Numbered from the stretch's first letter, positions 24,261-33,446 are shown. The stretch is 46,843 nt of DNA from Pseudoalteromonas piscicida (GCF_002744175.1 NZ_NKHF01000107.1:1-46843); one strand, 5' to 3'. Numbers and translations: made by a program. Notes: generated by a model not told the origin, from the sequence alone.

Positions 24261-25885
24261 AGCGTATTTTATTTTTTCTGTCTTTGTTAATATGCAGCCA
24301 AACTTCATGGGCTTTAGATAAGCTCACCGCGAGCGTAGACAAAAATCCAGTACTGGCTGGTGAATACTTTACTCTTTCAATTATTGCAGAGGGCAAAGTA
24401 AAAGGTACTATTCCCGATGTATCCGCTCTAAGCAACGACTTTGTCACTAGCCCCGTAAATACCAGTTCCAGAACCAGTATTATTAACGGCAGTGTTTCAA
24501 GTTCGACAACATGGCAGATGCAGCTTGTTGCTCGCTCACCAGGAACCTACACTATTCCAGCGTTTGAAGTGGATGGTGCGAAATCACAGCCCATTGAAAT
24601 CTCAGTGGTTGCTCGTGATGACCAGCAGCAAAGCAAAGATATTTTCGTTAACACTGAGCTAAAAACCCGTAATCTCTATGTCCAGCAAGCTGCCCTTTAC
24701 ACCGTTAAGTTATACATAGGTAAAGATCTACTGGATGGTCAATTAAGCGATCCAGTTTCTGATGGTGCTATCTTTACTCAGTTAGGTAAGGCCAGTGAAG
24801 AGTATGAAATTATCGATGGCCGCCGTTATATGGTACTCACCAGGGAGTACATGATCCAACCACAAAAAAGCGGCAACTTTACTATTGAACCGCCTGTATT
24901 TAATGGTCAAATCAGAGACAATTACCGCAGAATGGCGACATCCGCGGTTGGCGATAGTATCGACTTTTCAGTATCTCCGATCCCTGCCGATGCTGCCGAT
25001 ACTTGGTTACCAAGTGAATATTTGAATTTTTCTGAAGAGTGGCAACCAAAAACCGCTACATTTACCGTGGGCACTCCCATTACCCGCACACTCACACTAA
25101 CCGCAGTTGGCGTGACCAAAGAGCAGCTTCCAGAAATTCAAATGGAGGACGTCAATGGCTTTAGAATTTACCCGGATACCTCTGAGCGCAAACAAATCAC
25201 CAGAGATGGTAAGGTTATTTCGCAGCTGATTGTCTCGTTTGCGTATCTACCACAGTCAGCTGGTGATTTTACTCTGCCAGAAGTCACACTGCCTTGGTTT
25301 AATACCATTACCAAACGTGAAGAGGTCGCCACCCTACCGAGCAAGACTCTAAGCGTTGTTCAAGATCCAAACCAACCGCTGTTACCACAAACACCGAAGG
25401 TGGCCCAGCAACCGCTGAATACTACGCCAAGTTCAGCGGCATCAGTGCCAGCACAGGTGATCACAGAATATAAAACGCCGCTTTGGGTATGGGCTGTAGC
25501 GGCCAGTGGCTATGTGGTGTGGCTAATTACCCTGCTGATTTGGTGGAGCACATCTAAATCAAAGGTACAGCGCCAACCTCAACCAGCACAACAAGTAACC
25601 GCACCACCATTTGTTTCTTTTGAAGAAGCGGTTAAACAAAACAGTGCGAACGCGTTCTACCAAGCATTGCTTAACTATACTAAACAACAAAATATACCAA
25701 TGACAAAATGGCTTAAACAACAGCCAGAATCATTGCAAAGCAAAGTGCACGCACTACAAAGTTCACTCTATAGCAATACCCAATCTCAGGTTGACTTGTC
25801 TGCTCTACTTAATGAGATAAAACAAAGTGTAAAGCGGACGGTGAACAAAGGCTCCAAGCCAGCCCTTGAGGAATTGTACGACTAA
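24254..25885 (+). CDS. BatD family protein
   Basis: 543 residues. A Sec signal peptide (MVKRILFFLSLLICSQTSWA) is followed by Ig-like beta domains with LTASVDKNPVLAGEYFTLSI and YMVLTREYMIQPQKSGNFTI, the familiar BatD pattern. A membrane helix near residues 410-432 (LWVWAVAASGYVVWLITLLIWW) and a short cytoplasmic tail follow. Most of the protein is periplasmic. It is the last gene of the Bat operon and is closed by the hairpin at 25884. Role is presumed to be a scaffold for the VWA partners and envelope stress resistance, by analogy to other Bat systems. Confidence 0.9.
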   Translation: MVKRILFFLSLLICSQTSWALDKLTASVDKNPVLAGEYFTLSIIAEGKVKGTIPDVSALSNDFVTSPVNTSSRTSIINGSVSSSTTWQMQLVARSPGTYTIPAFEVDGAKSQPIEISVVARDDQQQSKDIFVNTELKTRNLYVQQAALYTVKLYIGKDLLDGQLSDPVSDGAIFTQLGKASEEYEIIDGRRYMVLTREYMIQPQKSGNFTIEPPVFNGQIRDNYRRMATSAVGDSIDFSVSPIPADAADTWLPSEYLNFSEEWQPKTATFTVGTPITRTLTLTAVGVTKEQLPEIQMEDVNGFRIYPDTSERKQITRDGKVISQLIVSFAYLPQSAGDFTLPEVTLPWFNTITKREEVATLPSKTLSVVQDPNQPLLPQTPKVAQQPLNTTPSSAASVPAQVITEYKTPLWVWAVAASGYVVWLITLLIWWSTSKSKVQRQPQPAQQVTAPPFVSFEEAVKQNSANAFYQALLNYTKQQNIPMTKWLKQQPESLQSKVHALQSSLYSNTQSQVDLSALLNEIKQSVKRTVNKGSKPALEELYD

Positions 25886-25907
25886 GCGCCATTTGGCGCT
25901 TTTTTAT
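25884..25907 (+). terminator. Terminator of the Bat operon
   Basis: AAGCGCC (25884-25890), loop ATTT, GGCGCTT (25895-25901), then a T-run. The left arm overlaps the BatD stop codon. Confidence 0.88.
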
Positions 25908-26034
25908 TCCGAGCGCTTTAATATGACAGAAAAATCACTCGGTAATGCGCACTACTCAAAACATTACTGTTATGCTTAATAAAAATAATTGGTTTGTGAT
26001 GAAATAAACCAGCCAAAAGAAAGGTCTCATCAAT

Positions 26035-26550
26035 ATGGCCACTAAACAACATCAGTACGAGTCACTGGTGCGGACATACCACAAAGAGCTATATAAGTTC
26101 GCTTATTGGTTATCTGGAGATCCGACTGTCGCAGAAGACTTAGTACAAGAAACTTTTTTGCGGGCATGGCGTGCGCTCGACTCTTTACAAGATGAACATG
26201 CCGCCAAGCCTTGGTTATTAACAATTTTAAGACGAGAAAATGCACGTCGTTTTGAGCGTAAGCAATTTGACTATGCGGAGGTGGAGCAAGACACGCTGGT
26301 CGACGATAGTAGTTCAGCTTTGGATGACGAAATGGAACAAACCGTTGTGCAAAGACAAATAGCTAATTTATCGCCAGAATATCGAGAACCATTATTGCTA
26401 CAAGTGGTAATGGGATGTTCAGGTGAAGAGATCGCCGACATCCTTGAGCTGAACAAAAATACGGTGATGACGAGATTATATCGTGCCCGAAACCAGCTCA
26501 AAGACGCTTTAACGACAACATATGAACCAATAAAGGGGGCATCAAACTGA
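26035..26550 (+). CDS. ECF-type RNA polymerase sigma factor
   Basis: 171 residues. Region 2 is LYKFAYWLSGDPTVAEDLVQETFLRAWRAL near residues 15-47, and region 4 is LSPEYREPLLLQVVMGCSGEEIADILELNKNTVMTRLYRARNQL near 110-158. Region 3 is absent, as in extracytoplasmic-function sigma factors. Ribosome-binding AAAGG lies upstream. The stop TGA overlaps the ATG of the DUF3379 gene (TGATG), the coupling typical of a sigma/anti-sigma pair. Signal and targets are unknown. The Bat operon just upstream or the Tim44-like gene just downstream could be targets, but no shared promoter motif was established. Confidence 0.93.
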   Translation: MATKQHQYESLVRTYHKELYKFAYWLSGDPTVAEDLVQETFLRAWRALDSLQDEHAAKPWLLTILRRENARRFERKQFDYAEVEQDTLVDDSSSALDDEMEQTVVQRQIANLSPEYREPLLLQVVMGCSGEEIADILELNKNTVMTRLYRARNQLKDALTTTYEPIKGASN

Positions 26551-27269
26551 TGGATGAACTCGAATTTCGACGTCGCCTAGTTGCTGATCCTCATGATGAA
26601 GAGGTAATAAAGCAAGCAGAGCAACAGCCTGAGTTGCAAGCACTAGTTGATGAAATGCAGTCTTTCGATGATTTTTTGAGTAAATCACTGGATATAGATG
26701 TACCTGAAGGATTAGCAGATAAGGTCATTGCTAAGCAACAAGCGCTTGAACAAGCTGAGCAAAAAGTAGTGAAGGTATCTTGGTTTAGACGCGCAACAGC
26801 GCCATTTGCCATTGCTGCAAGTGTGTTTTTTGCTGCCGTGATATTTTACTTTGGTGGTTTCGGACAACCGCTGGATACCGGCGAGCATGCTTTAGCTCAT
26901 GTATATTACGAGCAAAGTGCCCTAGAAAAACAAGAGGCTGTGTCATTACAAACCGTTAACGAAAAGCTGGCGATGTTTGGTGGTAAGTTTGATAACTTAC
27001 CGGGCAAGATCGTCTACGCGACCTTCTGTAACTTTAAAGGGCAAAAAAGCCTGCACTTAGTGATGCAGTCTGAGTTTGGCCCGTTAACGGTTTTTGTTGT
27101 GCCAACAGGGCAACAAAGTACCATAGATAATCAAGATAATTTTGGTGATGGCCGCTTTAGCGGATTAATTGCTCACAACGGAAAAGCAAACACCATTTTG
27201 GTTGCTAATCGCGGCGCCCCACTGGAAACTTTTCAGTCCGAGGTAGCCAGCTCACTGCGCTGGTTATAG
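26550..27269 (+). CDS. DUF3379 membrane protein, probable anti-sigma factor
   Basis: 239 residues. The N-terminal 75-residue cytoplasmic part (LEFRRRLVADPHDEEVIKQA, MQSFDDFLSKSLDIDVPEGLADKVIAKQQ) precedes one membrane helix (APFAIAASVFFAAVIFYFGGF, about 88-108) and a periplasmic domain with EHALAHVYYEQSAL, YATFCNFKGQKSLHLVM and FGPLTVFVVP. DUF3379 family. Translational coupling to the ECF sigma and the cytoplasm-membrane-periplasm layout suggest it restrains the sigma factor. No zinc-binding HxxxCxxC motif is present. A clear terminator follows. Confidence 0.82.
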   Translation: MDELEFRRRLVADPHDEEVIKQAEQQPELQALVDEMQSFDDFLSKSLDIDVPEGLADKVIAKQQALEQAEQKVVKVSWFRRATAPFAIAASVFFAAVIFYFGGFGQPLDTGEHALAHVYYEQSALEKQEAVSLQTVNEKLAMFGGKFDNLPGKIVYATFCNFKGQKSLHLVMQSEFGPLTVFVVPTGQQSTIDNQDNFGDGRFSGLIAHNGKANTILVANRGAPLETFQSEVASSLRWL

Positions 27270-27275
27270 TCCCCT

Positions 27276-27318
27276 GCACTGCTTTCATCTATTGAGAGCA
27301 GTGCCTCTTTTTGTTTTT
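27276..27318 (+). terminator. Terminator of the sigma/DUF3379 operon
   Basis: GCACTGCT (27276-27283) pairs perfectly with AGCAGTGC (27297-27304), followed by CTCTTTTTGTTTTT. It sits 7 bases after the stop. Confidence 0.9.
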
Positions 27319-27389
27319 ATCAAACCCTATTCAAATCGCCATGTGACTTCATTACAATGTCGCCAGTTATTTTGGTATATAGGAACTTT

Positions 27390-28232
27390 ATGAAACATTT
27401 CATTGTGTTATTTTCACTTGTTTGTTTTTTATTCACTGCTAGCTTCAATGCAGAAGCAAGAAAAAAGTTTGGCAGTAAAAGCACGGGTAAAACGCAGCAA
27501 ACGCAAACCACCCAGCAAAAACAACAAACAGATACACAAACATTAAACAAAACATCCACGACTAAACCTAAATCAAGCAAAAAAGGCATTATGGCTGGCG
27601 TGCTTGGTGGTTTATTAGCTGGTGGATTGATTGCAGCGATGCTCGGTGATGACTTCGAGGGATTCCAATTCCTTGAAATGATTTTACTCGCAGCTGCTGC
27701 ATTTCTAATTTTCAAACTCGTAAAAGGAATGCTGGCTAAAAAGCAGCAGCCAAGTTACGCTGGCGCGCCTAATATGGGTAACTACAATGCTCAACCGCAA
27801 CAGTTTCAGGCTCAAGCGCCTAGCAGTGGTGGCTTTGGCGCAAGCAGTGTACCGATGAACTTACCCAGAGACTTCGATATTAATGGCTTTTTACAAGGAG
27901 CAAGACAACATTATCAAACGCTGCAAGTTGCTTGGAACAACAATGACTTCGCGACGGTTGCTGAATACGTTAGTCCTGAACTTGTTGAAGAGTTTAAGCG
28001 CCAACGCGCTGCACATGATGAAGTAAAAACCGAAGTAATGTTCGTAGATGCAGAGCTGGTGCGTGCGGACACGCAACCGCATATCTGGGAAGTTAGCATT
28101 AAATTTACCGGTAAATATCGTGACCTTGGCGATATGCAAGAAGAGCCAATCCTTGAAGTTTGGCATTTAGAACGCAAAACAGCTGGGGATGCTCCTTGGT
28201 TGATCGTAGGGATTGAAGACCTTACAGCCTAA
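27390..28232 (+). CDS. Tim44-like domain membrane protein
   Basis: Starts at ATG 27390, which gives a signal peptide (MKHFIVLFSLVCFLFTASFNAEA). The frame's earlier ATG at 27357 adds 11 unlikely residues. 280 residues. A Gln/Thr/Lys-rich linker follows the signal, then two hydrophobic segments (GIMAGVLGGLLAGGLIAAML, FLEMILLAAAAFLIFKLV), a Gln/Ala linker, and a C-terminal Tim44-like domain (FDINGFLQGARQHYQTLQVAWNNNDF, then YVSPELVEEFKRQR near 190-280). In mitochondria this fold binds membranes near the translocase. In bacteria such proteins are of unknown function. Stands alone with its own terminator. Confidence 0.82.
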   Translation: MKHFIVLFSLVCFLFTASFNAEARKKFGSKSTGKTQQTQTTQQKQQTDTQTLNKTSTTKPKSSKKGIMAGVLGGLLAGGLIAAMLGDDFEGFQFLEMILLAAAAFLIFKLVKGMLAKKQQPSYAGAPNMGNYNAQPQQFQAQAPSSGGFGASSVPMNLPRDFDINGFLQGARQHYQTLQVAWNNNDFATVAEYVSPELVEEFKRQRAAHDEVKTEVMFVDAELVRADTQPHIWEVSIKFTGKYRDLGDMQEEPILEVWHLERKTAGDAPWLIVGIEDLTA

Positions 28233-28238
28233 TATGTA

Positions 28239-28283
28239 AAACGCTACTGCAGCTCAGTTAACCGCTGAGCCGCAGTAGCGTTT
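28239..28283 (+). terminator. Long hairpin after the Tim44-like gene
   Basis: AAACGCTACTGC (28239-28250) pairs with GCAGTAGCGTTT (28272-28283). An inner AGCTCAG/CTGAGC extends the stem. The T-run is short, so termination is likely but weak. Confidence 0.7.
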
Positions 28284-28565
28284 ACTCGTTCAAACAGCTT
28301 TCACACCTTAGCTTAACAGGTAGCGGTGAACGATAAGCTGCTCCTTTTCTATTCAGTAACATACGGTTTTTATATCTATGGCTCTATGGCCGTAAAATTT
28401 CTTCCGTAGCAAAAAGAATGATTAACTTTCTAAAATCAATTCGTTGTTCAGACTAGCCACAGCTAAATGCAAAGAAATATCATTGCTAATCTGGCTAAAT
28501 TTAGGTGTAATGAAGACTGCATGTCGATTAAATATTAGCGTTTTATACGTAAAGGAGTACTCATT
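28284..28565. other. Intergenic leader without a gene
   Basis: Together with the terminator this makes a 333-base gap before the next gene. It is AT-rich, with no convincing frame, RNA fold or repeat. A 63-codon frame starting at 28444 overlaps the real gene in another phase and has no ribosome-binding site. The promoter for 28566 probably lies here. Confidence 0.5.
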
Positions 28566-28877
28566 ATGTCTGCCTTCATCTACTTACCTTTTTTTGTTGC
28601 GTTATCATGTTTGTTTTTTCGAACTTTCCATTTAAAAAAAATAGCAACACATGTGAAAAATGTTTATCCAGATGAGTGGAATAAATTATGTGAAAATAAA
28701 ATGGGAATGAATATTACAACGGCATCCTTTGCAAACCTTGAAGAGTCAATGAAAAATGGGTTTTTATCAAAGCAAAAAGATCCTCTTGTACAAAGTTTTC
28801 ATCGCAAAGATAGAATAATAATAGTATCTATGTTTGCCTTCACCGTTTTGCAATTAGTGTTGGCATTCTTCAATTAG
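28566..28877 (+). CDS. Hypothetical small membrane protein
   Basis: 103 residues, preceded by AAAGGAG eight bases before the ATG, so translation is well supported. Two hydrophobic segments at the ends (AFIYLPFFVALSCLFFRTF and IIIVSMFAFTVLQLVLAFF) flank a charged middle (HVKNVYPDEWNKLCENKMG). I do not recognise a family. The NVYPDEWNKL segment followed by a C-terminal membrane helix is also seen in universal-stress-like small proteins of marine bacteria, but this is only a resemblance. Confidence 0.6.
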   Translation: MSAFIYLPFFVALSCLFFRTFHLKKIATHVKNVYPDEWNKLCENKMGMNITTASFANLEESMKNGFLSKQKDPLVQSFHRKDRIIIVSMFAFTVLQLVLAFFN

Positions 28878-28996
28878 ATTGCGTATATCTGACGCAACGG
28901 AATGGCTACCTTGGCCTGCTATGCAGGCATGATAAAGCCAAAGTTAATTAAGTTAACCTTAACCACATTTATCAAAATGTCACTGTAAATGAGGCT

Positions 28997-29284
28997 ATGG
29001 TGAGAGAGGTTAAATTGAAGCGGAGTGTTCTGTTTAAAATATATCTGGGTTTGTTAGTGTTATCTATCATAGGCTTCCAATTCCAACTTACAACAGCTAA
29101 TGACTTTTTTGTTAGCCCCCTGTATGTCGGTAGCATGCTCTTTGGTATGATATTAGTTATCAAATCGTTGCGTTATACCTGCCCAAAGTGTTTACGAAAC
29201 CAAATAATGCTAGGGTTTTACAAATACCGTTTACCATCAGCGAACTGTTACAACTGCGGTCACGATATTGATAAAAAATCGTAG
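28997..29284 (+). CDS. Hypothetical membrane protein with zinc-ribbon tail
   Basis: 95 residues. Two hydrophobic stretches (FKIYLGLLVLSIIGFQF and YVGSMLFGMILVIKSL) are followed by a CPKC...CYNCG pair (residues about 66-88), the four Cys of a small zinc ribbon on the cytoplasmic side. No family recognised. The ribosome-binding site is weak (GAGG). It follows the small membrane protein gene by 119 bases in the same direction, so they may be co-transcribed. Confidence 0.6.
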   Translation: MVREVKLKRSVLFKIYLGLLVLSIIGFQFQLTTANDFFVSPLYVGSMLFGMILVIKSLRYTCPKCLRNQIMLGFYKYRLPSANCYNCGHDIDKKS

Positions 29285-29313
29285 AATATAAATCAAAAAA
29301 CGCTGGATCAAAC

Positions 29314-30126
29314 CTAGTCAGCGGCTCTGTGTTTTACATTCACCACTTCCCTTGCCTCTCCTAGGCATACCAGGGTATCCGCGGCATCGGCTAAGTATTG
29401 CATTCCCCACTCAGAAAGCCGCTGGAATGGTTGAATAAATTGTTTAACTTGTTCATCGCTCATTCCCCGGCCTCGAGTTTTGATAAGCTGATGTTCTTGC
29501 TCTAGGCGCCAACGAAATACTCGGTCAAAATCCATTCCGTTGAGATAAACAAGATAATCTATTTGCGCGAATCGCGGTTGGTAGTATTGTTGTAAAAATT
29601 GATTCACTACCTTGCGAAACGAGGCGTCTTTATCTTGCTGACGCTCATATGCATTGACTGGTTGAGTCAATAATGATGCTGGCTGTGCACCAATACCAAG
29701 GCACCAGCCTTCAAGAATTAACACCGACAGCTCGGCTTCAACCTTTCGCCACTGCGATGGCGGTAGTTTTTTGTCTATGGATTTATCAAAAACGGGAAGA
29801 GAGAACGCTTTCCCAGCCCTCAATTGCGTTAATACAGTATCAAGTAACGCAAGATCATGGGTGCCGGGCAAGCCTCTTTGTTTAAACAGTGGGTGATATT
29901 GCTCCGCCAATTGAGCTCGCGCTTGGGGGTCTAAGTAAAAGTCGTCCAGCGACACACACTCACACGATATACCATCTTGCTGCAGTCGCTTTGATAGCTG
30001 TTGGCTTAAGGTTGATTTACCAGCACCTTGAACCCCACTCACACCAACTAATAAAGGCTCTTGAGCGGTTTGCTTCTTTTTGACCTGTGCGCTTAGCTTA
30101 TCAATTAATTCAGTATTTATGCTCAC
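29314..30126 (-). CDS. P-loop kinase, glycerate 3-kinase (GLYK)-like
   Basis: 270 residues, GTG start at 30126 with AAAGGGAT just ahead. Walker A is GVSGVQGAGKST near residues 28-39. CVSLDDFYLD near 57 and LLVGVS ahead of the loop match the glycerate kinase/phosphoribulokinase-like branch. PLFKQRGLPGTHDLALLD and LSVLILEGWCLGIG are characteristic of plant-type D-glycerate 3-kinase and bacterial relatives. It would phosphorylate a small alcohol such as glycerate with ATP, but the substrate is inferred. It ends 38 bases ahead of the divergent-side TonB receptor, transcribed the same way. Confidence 0.8.
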   Translation of the reverse strand: MSINTELIDKLSAQVKKKQTAQEPLLVGVSGVQGAGKSTLSQQLSKRLQQDGISCECVSLDDFYLDPQARAQLAEQYHPLFKQRGLPGTHDLALLDTVLTQLRAGKAFSLPVFDKSIDKKLPPSQWRKVEAELSVLILEGWCLGIGAQPASLLTQPVNAYERQQDKDASFRKVVNQFLQQYYQPRFAQIDYLVYLNGMDFDRVFRWRLEQEHQLIKTRGRGMSDEQVKQFIQPFQRLSEWGMQYLADAADTLVCLGEAREVVNVKHRAAD

Positions 30127-30163
30127 ACACCATCCCTTTCCATTTCTTTTACAAGGGGATTAT

Positions 30164-32170
30164 TTAAAATGATTTCTTAATCTGCAAGCGCAAATTTCTT
30201 CCCTGCTGCGGTACTCTGCCATCGAATAATCTTGGGTCAAACACCACGTGCTTTTTGTCGCTTAGGTTTTCGGCTTTGAGCTGCACTACCAGATCAGGTT
30301 GCCACTGCCATGCTAATGTCGCCCCCAATAAATAGTAGCTATTTTGCGAAAATGCGGTGATCTGGGTGTTTTCAGGGGCAGGAACATAGGTTTTGTCACG
30401 CCAAATTGCATTTAGCGTCAATTCCCATTTATCTACCTTGTGGGTGATAGCTAAAGCAGCAAACTTCTTAAAACTGCCATTTAACGGCTCATCAAATAAC
30501 TGAGTGTATGCTCCTTGCAGCCACGTTGCGTCACTGAGGTTAATATTAGTATTAACTTCAATGCCTTGCATACTGGTTTCGAATACATTATCGAAGGTAA
30601 ACTCAGCTTGTTCATCAGCAATTGGTACTAAATTGATAAAATCAGCCAATTGGTTGTCAAACAACACCACATCAAATTGCTTACTCTGATCTTGGTAGTG
30701 CCATACCAACTCTGTGGTTTTGACATACTCCGACGTCAGTGCTGAATTGCCTTTTGTAACGTCATCATTAGAGTTTAATTCATTGCTCACGGGTGTACGA
30801 AAAGACTCTCCGTACTGTAATTTAAAGGTGTTGTTGTCATCATAACTATAAACAAAAGCCAGCCTTGGTGAGAGCTTTTCATCTATCTCTTTAACTTCAT
30901 CATAGCGAACACCAGCGAACATACTAAGCTGTTTGCTAAATTGATACTTTGCCTGAACATAAGCTGCGTAAGAGTCGAAATCTTGAAGCAAAGGATAAAA
31001 TGGCGAATACTCAGTGATCGTTTGAATACCACCTAGATAGTTACGATTATAAATCACAATATCGCCAACGGTTTGATCGTAATACGTGGTTCTAACCCCG
31101 GCTTTACTTTGCTCCTCTTGTGATAACTCAAATCCAAAGTTCCAATGTGATTTATCACTTTGCTGATAGTCACCATCTAGGTTGTAGGTCAAGTCTCTTG
31201 ATTGCCAAGCTGGACCGACTAAAAAGTCCCCACCCTGTGTTATCCCAATTTCGTCTGCCGTAACAATCAGCCCTGCACTTTCAATATTATGTTCAATAAA
31301 GCTCAATTTATGCGTTAACGCTAATTGCTCGGTCAGTTGCCAAAGGTACTCGAGCGTTGCTGCGTAATTTTCGCTTTTATGCTCATTTTCAGGAGAGTAA
31401 CGGGAGAGGTTTAAAAACTCATCAAGGTGAGTACGGTTATATCTTAGTTGCCAACTCAGGGCTTTATAACTGCCTCCCACAGCAGCAAAAATTGACTCCA
31501 GCGGATCATCCACGGCCCCACCAAAGTAGCTATCACCAGCGCGCTTGTTAAATGCGACATTAGCATACACCCGAGTTTCATCCGATACTTGTTTAGCTAG
31601 ATTAATAGCGGCTTGCACGCTCCCATGCTCACCATATCCAGCAAAGAGCTGGTTACTTTGCTTTTTGGTAATAACATTCATCACTCCAAGAAAGGCATTA
31701 CTACCATAAAGCGCAGAGCCAGGGCCTCTAATAAACTCAACTTTGTCAATAATTTCAACGGGTATAAATGGCGTATAGACTGAAGCTTTACCAAAAGAGG
31801 ACTCATTAAGTCTTTGCCCATCAATCATCACTAACACATGTCCGGTGTCTAAATATACACCGCGCGTATGTTCTTTTGGCACCGCGCCAACCCAATCGCC
31901 TCGAGTGGATTGAAACCCAGGTACAAAGTTCATGAGGTCATAAACATTATCAACCCCTAGGCTATTGATCTGCTCCGAGTTAAAAACGGTGATGCTGGAT
32001 GGAACGGAAGCCCGTGTTTCATCGGTTTTAGTGGCAATGGAGACATTAACATTGAGCAGCTCTTCAAACGAGAGCTGATAAAGATCAGAGTCTGCCGGTT
32101 CTGATCCAGCAGTAACAGTAAAAGGCGTTATTAAAAGCGCAACTTTGAGTAAGGCACTTGATTTATTCAT
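30164..32170 (-). CDS. TonB-dependent outer-membrane receptor
   Basis: 668 residues. The signal peptide ends near VTAGSEPA. LSFEELLNVNVSIATKTDE precedes the plug, which spans about 55-165 and includes INSLGVDNVYDLMNFVPGFQS, VLVMIDGQRLNES, and VEFIRGPGSALYGSNAFLGVMNVIT. A 22-strand barrel fills the rest, ending LRLQIKKSF with a terminal Phe for outer-membrane insertion. The N-terminal style resembles BtuB/ferric-siderophore class receptors. The ligand cannot be assigned. No Fur box was recognised. It precedes the kinase gene on the same strand with a 37-base gap. Confidence 0.9.
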   Translation of the reverse strand: MNKSSALLKVALLITPFTVTAGSEPADSDLYQLSFEELLNVNVSIATKTDETRASVPSSITVFNSEQINSLGVDNVYDLMNFVPGFQSTRGDWVGAVPKEHTRGVYLDTGHVLVMIDGQRLNESSFGKASVYTPFIPVEIIDKVEFIRGPGSALYGSNAFLGVMNVITKKQSNQLFAGYGEHGSVQAAINLAKQVSDETRVYANVAFNKRAGDSYFGGAVDDPLESIFAAVGGSYKALSWQLRYNRTHLDEFLNLSRYSPENEHKSENYAATLEYLWQLTEQLALTHKLSFIEHNIESAGLIVTADEIGITQGGDFLVGPAWQSRDLTYNLDGDYQQSDKSHWNFGFELSQEEQSKAGVRTTYYDQTVGDIVIYNRNYLGGIQTITEYSPFYPLLQDFDSYAAYVQAKYQFSKQLSMFAGVRYDEVKEIDEKLSPRLAFVYSYDDNNTFKLQYGESFRTPVSNELNSNDDVTKGNSALTSEYVKTTELVWHYQDQSKQFDVVLFDNQLADFINLVPIADEQAEFTFDNVFETSMQGIEVNTNINLSDATWLQGAYTQLFDEPLNGSFKKFAALAITHKVDKWELTLNAIWRDKTYVPAPENTQITAFSQNSYYLLGATLAWQWQPDLVVQLKAENLSDKKHVVFDPRLFDGRVPQQGRNLRLQIKKSF

Positions 32171-32299
32171 ATAATACGAGCTCTATGTTCCCACACGTCA
32201 CTCGTAGCGTTAGACCCATCTAACCTACGTAGCAGCATCTGATTAGCTTAATAATACTTGCTCTTTGCCACTACGCAAGTTTTTGATTAGTCTTTTCTT

Positions 32300-32560
32300 T
32301 TATACTGCTGCCAGCTTTCTCGCTTTGAAATACTTAAACAATCCAATTAACGATGCCGCTATCCAGAATAGCTCAATGACAAAGCTTGCTAAGTTAAAGT
32401 TATAGCAAAGACTAATGAGCAGCAGAATCGCGCCTGTTAAGTTCATCAGATTGTATGTCAAACTCTCAGGTGACGCTTTCTCAAGTTGCAACATAAAGAA
32501 TGCACCTACCACAAGGAAAGTACCGCTCATACCTATAATATCGAACAATAAATCGATCAT
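32300..32560 (-). CDS. Small membrane protein, CBU_0592-like
   Basis: Starting at ATG 32560 (GGAA upstream) gives 86 residues. The frame reaches ATG 32626, which would add a polar, improbable leader. Three hydrophobic segments: IIGMSGTFLVVGAFFMLQL, NLTGAILLLISLCYNFN and FVIELFWIAASLIGLF. The SPESLTYNLMNLTGAILLLISL pattern matches the CBU_0592-type domain found in short bacterial membrane proteins. Function unknown. Confidence 0.65.
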   Translation of the reverse strand: MIDLLFDIIGMSGTFLVVGAFFMLQLEKASPESLTYNLMNLTGAILLLISLCYNFNLASFVIELFWIAASLIGLFKYFKARKLAAV

Positions 32561-32726
32561 GTTTTTTCCATTTTGCAAGACCCAATAGGCTGGCCCAATT
32601 CCGTGGGAAGGGTCGCTTTCATTCATTGAAACAGCAAAGACAAACGGCGAGATAGTAGCAAACTGGAAAATTCAAGACAGGACATTTGTCTGTCCTGATG
32701 AAAGAATATTGACGATGCTGAGCGAG

Positions 32727-32978
32727 TTATTTGAATGTTACTTTGCCACCGATGATTTTTAGGGCCGGTGCCCCTCTGATCAATGTATCTCGAGCAAATG
32801 CCTGTTCACAGTTCGGACAGTTCATTTGATCTACTGTAAAATCTTGGCTTATGCGTTCTTTAAAGCACTTGACCAAGCTTCCTTTGCCACCTTTACGGTA
32901 CTTAAACAGCTGCTGTTTACAGCCAGCACAGAAGATATCGACGGTTCTAACGGGACCCTTTTTATTTGGCTTTGCCAT
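32727..32978 (-). CDS. Zinc-ribbon protein, hypothetical
   Basis: 83 residues, soluble and basic. It has DIFCAGCKQQLFKYRKGGKG and MNCPNCEQAFARD, four Cys as two CxxC pairs (residues about 17-20 and 54-57) that would bind one zinc. AGGA precedes the ATG. It starts 6 bases after the DUF1761 gene, so they form an operon. It resembles short zinc-ribbon proteins of marine Gammaproteobacteria. Function unknown. Confidence 0.7.
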   Translation of the reverse strand: MAKPNKKGPVRTVDIFCAGCKQQLFKYRKGGKGSLVKCFKERISQDFTVDQMNCPNCEQAFARDTLIRGAPALKIIGGKVTFK

Positions 32979-32984
32979 ATCCTG

Positions 32985-33410
32985 CTAACTCATGCTCCTC
33001 AATACAAATGCGATAAGGGTAAACTGTAACACATGATAGCCACCATTGACCAAAAACAGCTTCAAAGGCCGTTGCTCAAAGATATAACTGATCCCCAAGG
33101 CACAAGCCACAAAGAATAAGCCGATCCCAGCTCCTGTAGCGGTTGCCTGAAATAACGAAACCGATAAGTCTAGAATGACGGCCATAAATAAGGCAGACAA
33201 CAAGGATAAAACAAATGCCACACCAAAGGTCATTTTCGGATCGCTGGATTGTAGGTCTAATTCAGTAAGTCCACACCCTTCCATCCATGTTTTTTGGAAT
33301 AATATTGGCGAATACCAGATCCCGCCCAACATAAATGAGGAGAGTGCAGCAAGCAGAATAGACCAGAGGTTTAATGCTTCAAATGAGAGTATCATCGACT
33401 GACTCAGCAT
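32985..33410 (-). CDS. DUF1761 membrane protein
   Basis: 141 residues with four hydrophobic segments (LWSILLAALSSFMLGGIWYSPI, VAFVLSLLSALFMAVIL, TGAGIGLFFVACALGISYIFE and GYHVLQFTLIAFVL). The LGGIWYSPILFQKTW motif near residue 28 and ATATGAGIGLFF are family marks of DUF1761. Function unknown. Upstream and coupled to the zinc-ribbon gene. Confidence 0.85.
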   Translation of the reverse strand: MLSQSMILSFEALNLWSILLAALSSFMLGGIWYSPILFQKTWMEGCGLTELDLQSSDPKMTFGVAFVLSLLSALFMAVILDLSVSLFQATATGAGIGLFFVACALGISYIFEQRPLKLFLVNGGYHVLQFTLIAFVLRSMS

Positions 33411-33446
33411 ATTTCGTTTTAGTTAATAATCAGTATATGTGAAAAC

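Noticed and set aside
28444..28635. 63-codon ORF overlapping the gene at 28566
   Set aside because: Different phase, no ribosome-binding site. The overlapping gene has a strong one.
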